From assembly GCA_035353855.1 (NCBI GenBank), contig DAOQAK010000081.1, positions 1 to 8,114 on the forward strand: a DNA stretch of 8,114 nucleotides, read 5' to 3'. Positions 5,204-8,114 of this stretch are shown piece after piece. A model generated the notes under the pieces. It saw only the letters and a list, made by a program, of their open reading frames with translations, had not been told where the DNA came from and made no database searches. Each line of letters opens with the position of its first letter. The stretch's first letter is position 1. The position numbers and the translations under genes were made by a program. The stretch is from Bacteroidales bacterium. GTDB taxonomy: Bacteria > Bacteroidota > Bacteroidia > Bacteroidales > CG2-30-32-10.

Positions 5204-6247
5204 ATGAGAATATTCTATTTTTCAGGGACAGGAAATGCCAAACATGTAGCAGAATGGTTTAGTGATTATGCTAATGAAAAAGGAGTTGCTTCTGAAATAA
5301 TTGATATCTCAAAAATGGAGAAACGCTCCATTGTGCCTATTGACGGCGAAATGCTCGGACTTATCTCTCCTACGCACGGGTTCAACTTTCCTCCCATCAT
5401 GATCAATTTTATTTTTCGATTGCCACGAACAAAATTCAGGAATAAAGTTTTTATCATGAATACAAGAGCAGGAATGAAAATTTCAAAATTATTCCTGCCC
5501 GGACTTAGCGGTATTGCTTTGCTACTTGCTGCGCTCATATTGCTTTTAAAAGGTTACCGAATCATCGGAATGCGGTCCATCGATTTGCCTTCAAACTGGA
5601 TATCGCTTCATCCCGGACTTAGGGAAAAAGTAGTTATTTCAATGTATGAACACTATAAACACAAAACAATTTCTATTGCCGGAAAAATTCTCAGTGGAAA
5701 AAAAACGTATCGCGCACTTATCACTTTACCTATAGACCTGCTGATATCGCCTATTGCAATCGGATATTATTTTATAGGGCGATTTATTTTATCAAAAACT
5801 TTTTATGCTTCTGCTTCTTGTGATAATTGCATGTTATGTATCAATCAATGTCCTGTAAAAGCCATCAAACTTGTTGATAAACGACCATTCTGGTCGTATC
5901 GTTGCGAAAGCTGCATGAGGTGCATGAACAATTGCCCGAAACGAGCAATAGAAACCGGACATGGGTATTTCATCGGGTTGTTCATTCTTATTTATCCTGT
6001 TGCTATTTCATACATCTATGAAAATATTAAAGGAAATAAATATATTGATATTACAGGCCGTTCATTCCTAAATGCCACACTGCGTTTTACATTTGAAAGT
6101 ATTGTCTTATTCATTTTTTTGTTTTTCAGCTATAGAATAATTCATTATTTAAGAAGGTATAAAATTTTTGAATGGATTATAGTATATACATCTTTTACCA
6201 AATTTAAATTTTGGAGAAGATATAAACCATCGAATAAAATCAATTGA
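5204..6247 (+). CDS. EFR1-type flavodoxin / 2x[4Fe-4S] ferredoxin protein with C-terminal membrane helices
   Basis: The 347-residue protein joins an N-terminal flavodoxin-like fold to a bacterial ferredoxin domain and is predicted to carry electrons between a flavin and two clusters. The FMN phosphate loop is YFSGTGNAKHVAEWF (residues 5-19). Two CxxCxxCxxxCP motifs follow: Cys206, 209, 212, 216 and Cys234, 237, 240, 244. This is the arrangement of the EFR1 family of anaerobes. Middle segments LSGIALLLAALILLLKGYRI and LPIDLLISPIAIGYYFIGRF are hydrophobic. After the clusters are two more hydrophobic stretches, about 255-272 and 299-316, then a basic tail (FWRRYKPSNK). The C-terminal part looks like a membrane anchor and makes the protein longer than the roughly 250-270 residues I expect for soluble EFR1 proteins. 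Last gene of the operon. The partner is unknown. Confidence 0.88.
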   Translation: MRIFYFSGTGNAKHVAEWFSDYANEKGVASEIIDISKMEKRSIVPIDGEMLGLISPTHGFNFPPIMINFIFRLPRTKFRNKVFIMNTRAGMKISKLFLPGLSGIALLLAALILLLKGYRIIGMRSIDLPSNWISLHPGLREKVVISMYEHYKHKTISIAGKILSGKKTYRALITLPIDLLISPIAIGYYFIGRFILSKTFYASASCDNCMLCINQCPVKAIKLVDKRPFWSYRCESCMRCMNNCPKRAIETGHGYFIGLFILIYPVAISYIYENIKGNKYIDITGRSFLNATLRFTFESIVLFIFLFFSYRIIHYLRRYKIFEWIIVYTSFTKFKFWRRYKPSNKIN

Positions 6248-6291
6248 ATACTATTCTTACAAATCAACCGTACAGAAATTTTTTATATAAA

Positions 6292-6394
6292 TATACTCGT
6301 TCTTATCAGGTTTGCAAAAGCAAAACTGTTTAGAACGAGTTATACCGTACAGAAAACAAAAAATATTTTTGCAAAACTCTTTTCTGTCGGTATA
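6292..6394 (+). repeat. Dispersed two-hairpin repeat, copy 4 (best-paired copy)
   Basis: The 103-bp element is the cleanest copy. Hairpin I pairs 6297-6304 (CTCGTTCT) with 6332-6339 (AGAACGAG), with an inner stem 6311-6315/6320-6324 (TTTGC, loop AAAA, GCAAA). Hairpin II pairs 6342-6356 (ATACCGTACAGAAAA) with 6380-6393 (TTTTCTGTCGGTAT), with a single-base bulge. It begins and ends with TATA. It lies 44 bases after the ferredoxin gene and ends 69 bases before the transporter start. A stray 11-base match to its CCGTACAGAAA segment occurs at 6268-6278. Confidence 0.92.
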
Positions 6395-6404
6395 GTTTTA
6401 ATTG

Positions 6405-6412
6405 TAGATTTG
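6405..6412 (+). promoter_or_regulatory. Bacteroidetes -7 promoter box for the transporter gene
   Basis: TAGATTTG matches TAnnTTTG exactly, 10 bases after repeat copy 4 and 51 bases before the ATG at 6464. The TTTTCTG of the repeat end (6380-6386) lies near the -33 position, but is not a clean TTTG. Confidence 0.55.
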
Positions 6413-6463
6413 CACCTTCAATAATAATTTATTGGAAATACCAAAACAAATAAAATCAATAGT

Positions 6464-7870
6464 ATGCTAAAGAGTTTAACAAAATGGCTGTTTTTAATTG
6501 CAGCTTTTATTATAGTACCGGTATGGGCATTTGCCGAAGGAGGCACAGCCAGCGCTTCTATCGGTGGGATACGTATTGAATTTATTTTTTTTGCTCTCAC
6601 ACTTGTTGGAGTTGCATTATTCCATAAACAAACATTCTGGGTTGCAATTATTGGCTTATCTGTAATTGTAATCTACAAATTATTTTTTATTTCAGGATAC
6701 CCTTTTGCTGAACATTTCTTTGGTGAGAATTCAATATTGAAGCAACTTACTGATAAAAGTTTAAGGCAAGGAGAATGGGGAATTTTATTAAACCTGCTGG
6801 GATTGCTGCTAGGTTTTGCAATTCTCGCTAAAATATTTGAAGAATCAAAGGTTCCGGATATTCTTCCGAAATATTTACCGGATGACTGGAAAGGTCCTTT
6901 TGTATTGCTTGTTTTTGTTTTTATTCTTTCATCATTTCTCGACAATATTGCAGCAGCAATGATTGGAGGCACTATTGCCCTGGTAGTATTTAAAAATAAA
7001 GTTCACATAGGATATATAGCAGGTATAGTTGCAGCAAGTAATGCAGGAGGCGCCGGTAGTGTAGTTGGCGATACCACAACCACCATGATGTGGATTGACG
7101 GGGTATCTGCATTTAATGTACTTCACGCTTATGTAGCAGCAGTTGTAGCGTTATTAATAATTGCATGGTTTGCATCACGACAGCAGGACAAGATGCAACC
7201 TATTACAGCTGAAGCAAAAGAAGGAGTAAAAGTGGATTGGGCACGTTTGTTAATTGTTTTATTGATACTCGCTGGCGCCATCATATCAAACATATATTAT
7301 GACATGCCTGCTCTTGGCGTTTGGATTGCTATTCTTATTGGAGCAACATTTAGAAAAATACCATGGCACGAAATCAATTCTTCTGTTAAAGGTTCTGTTT
7401 TCCTTTTGTGTCTTGTAACAGCAGCTTCCATGATGCCTGTTGAAACATTACCTGATGCATCATGGATGACTGCTTTCATACTTGGATTTGTTTCCGCAGT
7501 TTTCGATAATATTCCTTTAACCAAACTTTGCTTACAGCAAGGGCACTACGACTGGGGTATGTTAGCATACAGTGTTGGTTTCGGGGGTTCCATGATCTGG
7601 TTCGGTTCATCGGCAGGTGTAGCAATTACCAATAAATTTCCTGAAGCGCGAGATGTTATGCTATGGCTTCGTAAAGGATGGCATATTACCTTAGCATTTG
7701 TTTTTGGATTCTTTACACTTTTATATATCATGGGATGGGAACCTGCAGATACTAAAGAACACAAAGAACCAGCCATCACCTGCCCGGTAAAAGGATGTTC
7801 TGCAAAAATGGATGCACAAGCTGAAGAGCTTATAAAATCAGGGAAAATAGATAGCTTGATGAATAAATAA
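6464..7870 (+). CDS. NhaD-like sodium/proton antiporter (ion transporter superfamily)
   Basis: The 468-residue protein is a polytopic inner-membrane transporter with roughly a dozen hydrophobic segments. The core motif SNAGGAGSVVGDTTTTMMW (residues 192-210) closely resembles the NANAGG...GD.TTTMLW signature of NhaD antiporters, pointing to Na+/H+ exchange. The two halves each carry an Asp-Asn motif, LDNIAAAMIGG (from 159) and FDNIPLTKL (from 347), as expected of a two-fold inverted repeat; Asp160, Asp203 and Asp348 are candidate ion-binding residues. The N-terminus (LTKWLFLIAAFIIVPVWAFAEGG) looks like a cleavable signal or first helix ending in AFA. After the last helix is a soluble tail with CPVKGC (Cys440, Cys445). 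Such proteins are also annotated as citrate or ArsB-like transporters, so the substrate is less sure than the superfamily. Confidence 0.82.
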   Translation: MLKSLTKWLFLIAAFIIVPVWAFAEGGTASASIGGIRIEFIFFALTLVGVALFHKQTFWVAIIGLSVIVIYKLFFISGYPFAEHFFGENSILKQLTDKSLRQGEWGILLNLLGLLLGFAILAKIFEESKVPDILPKYLPDDWKGPFVLLVFVFILSSFLDNIAAAMIGGTIALVVFKNKVHIGYIAGIVAASNAGGAGSVVGDTTTTMMWIDGVSAFNVLHAYVAAVVALLIIAWFASRQQDKMQPITAEAKEGVKVDWARLLIVLLILAGAIISNIYYDMPALGVWIAILIGATFRKIPWHEINSSVKGSVFLLCLVTAASMMPVETLPDASWMTAFILGFVSAVFDNIPLTKLCLQQGHYDWGMLAYSVGFGGSMIWFGSSAGVAITNKFPEARDVMLWLRKGWHITLAFVFGFFTLLYIMGWEPADTKEHKEPAITCPVKGCSAKMDAQAEELIKSGKIDSLMNK

Positions 7871-8114
7871 TTTTTGTTTATTCTTTTTGCCTATAAATGA
7901 TTAGGGTAATAATTATTTTAAAATTATAAAGTAATCCGATGCCGTCAAGCTCGATAAAACAGGATCAGCGGTTTCATCAGTATTGTCAACTTCATTGATA
8001 TAATAATAAGGTATATATAATAATTGTTAATTATAAGTTAAAAACTATTCTAATTTTTAAGTTTGGAGTTTCCTCAGGAAAAAAGCAGGGAAAAATCAAA
8101 ACGCTTTAATAGTG
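7871..8114. other. Intergenic region after the transporter; no convincing gene
   Basis: No sizeable ORF, tRNA or rRNA is seen. The first 60 bases are T-rich and may help end the transporter transcript, but no strong hairpin with a T-run is present. On the minus strand 7913-8026 is open for about 37 codons without an ATG at its head (ending in SSLTASDYFIILK), and the stretch around 7931-8000 is visibly less AT-rich than other spacers. This could be a gene remnant or the spacer of a gene beyond the window. Near the right edge TTTCCTCAGGAAA (8069-8081) is a small palindrome without clear role. Confidence 0.4.

Noticed and set aside
5266..5538. Minus-strand ORF of 90 codons inside the flavodoxin/ferredoxin gene
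   Set aside because: Antisense shadow of the conserved flavodoxin domain.
705..6394. The four repeats as a CRISPR array
   Set aside because: They are single copies 1.4-2.2 kb apart with genes between, internally structured, and have no regular short spacers or cas genes.
705..6394. The repeats as simple transcription terminators
   Set aside because: No T-run follows either hairpin, and copy 3 lies between divergent genes where no plus-strand transcript needs ending. Read-through insulation remains possible but is not supported directly.
8065..8075. Minus-strand GAGGAAACTCC as an RNase P RNA core (GAGGAAAGTCC)
   Set aside because: One core base differs and no surrounding RNase P structure is visible in the available flanks.

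Overview
The window is AT-rich, gene-dense bacterial DNA that looks like an anaerobic member of the Bacteroidetes. Four things point there: A-rich or AT-rich leaders with almost no Shine-Dalgarno sequence; several matches to the Bacteroidetes -7 promoter box TAnnTTTG; families common in that phylum (a FISUMP-domain secreted protein, a DUF2807 head-GIN lipoprotein); and anaerobe-type redox genes (a hydrogenase maturation protease, a C_GCAxxG_C_C protein, an EFR1-type flavodoxin/ferredoxin). The genus cannot be read from the sequence.

Layout. Bases 1-43 are probably the tail of a gene that starts outside the window. A GNAT acetyltransferase follows (98-664), behind an 18-bp perfect palindrome. 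Next come a secreted FISUMP protein (868-1539) and a helical-repeat protein of unknown role (1555-2121), then a DUF2807 lipoprotein (2273-3007) and a hydrogenase maturation protease (3100-3579). A DoxX-like membrane protein (3626-3997) lies on the minus strand, convergent with the protease and sharing a hairpin terminator region with it. A compact plus-strand operon then encodes a C_GCAxxG_C_C protein (4254-4703), a DUF1003 membrane protein (4708-5169) and a membrane-anchored flavodoxin/2x[4Fe-4S] protein (5204-6247). An NhaD-like ion transporter (6464-7870) is the last gene. The final 244 bases hold no convincing gene.

The most notable feature is a family of four dispersed, same-orientation intergenic repeats of about 102-115 bp (705-806, 2104-2218, 4101-4203, 6292-6394). 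Each can fold into two adjacent stem-loops. Each ends 51-69 bases before the start codon of a plus-strand gene. Where the copies differ, several changes on one stem arm are matched on the other, which suggests selection on structure. Copy 2 sits across the end of the helical-repeat gene and supplies its last five codons and its stop. The elements begin and end with TATA, which would fit a MITE-like element inserting at TA, but no transposase is present.

Functionally the window reads as accessory housekeeping rather than one pathway: envelope proteins (FISUMP, DUF2807, DoxX), a small redox operon, an orphan hydrogenase protease and an ion antiporter. The repeats may link some of these as shared upstream control or insulating elements; that is inference.
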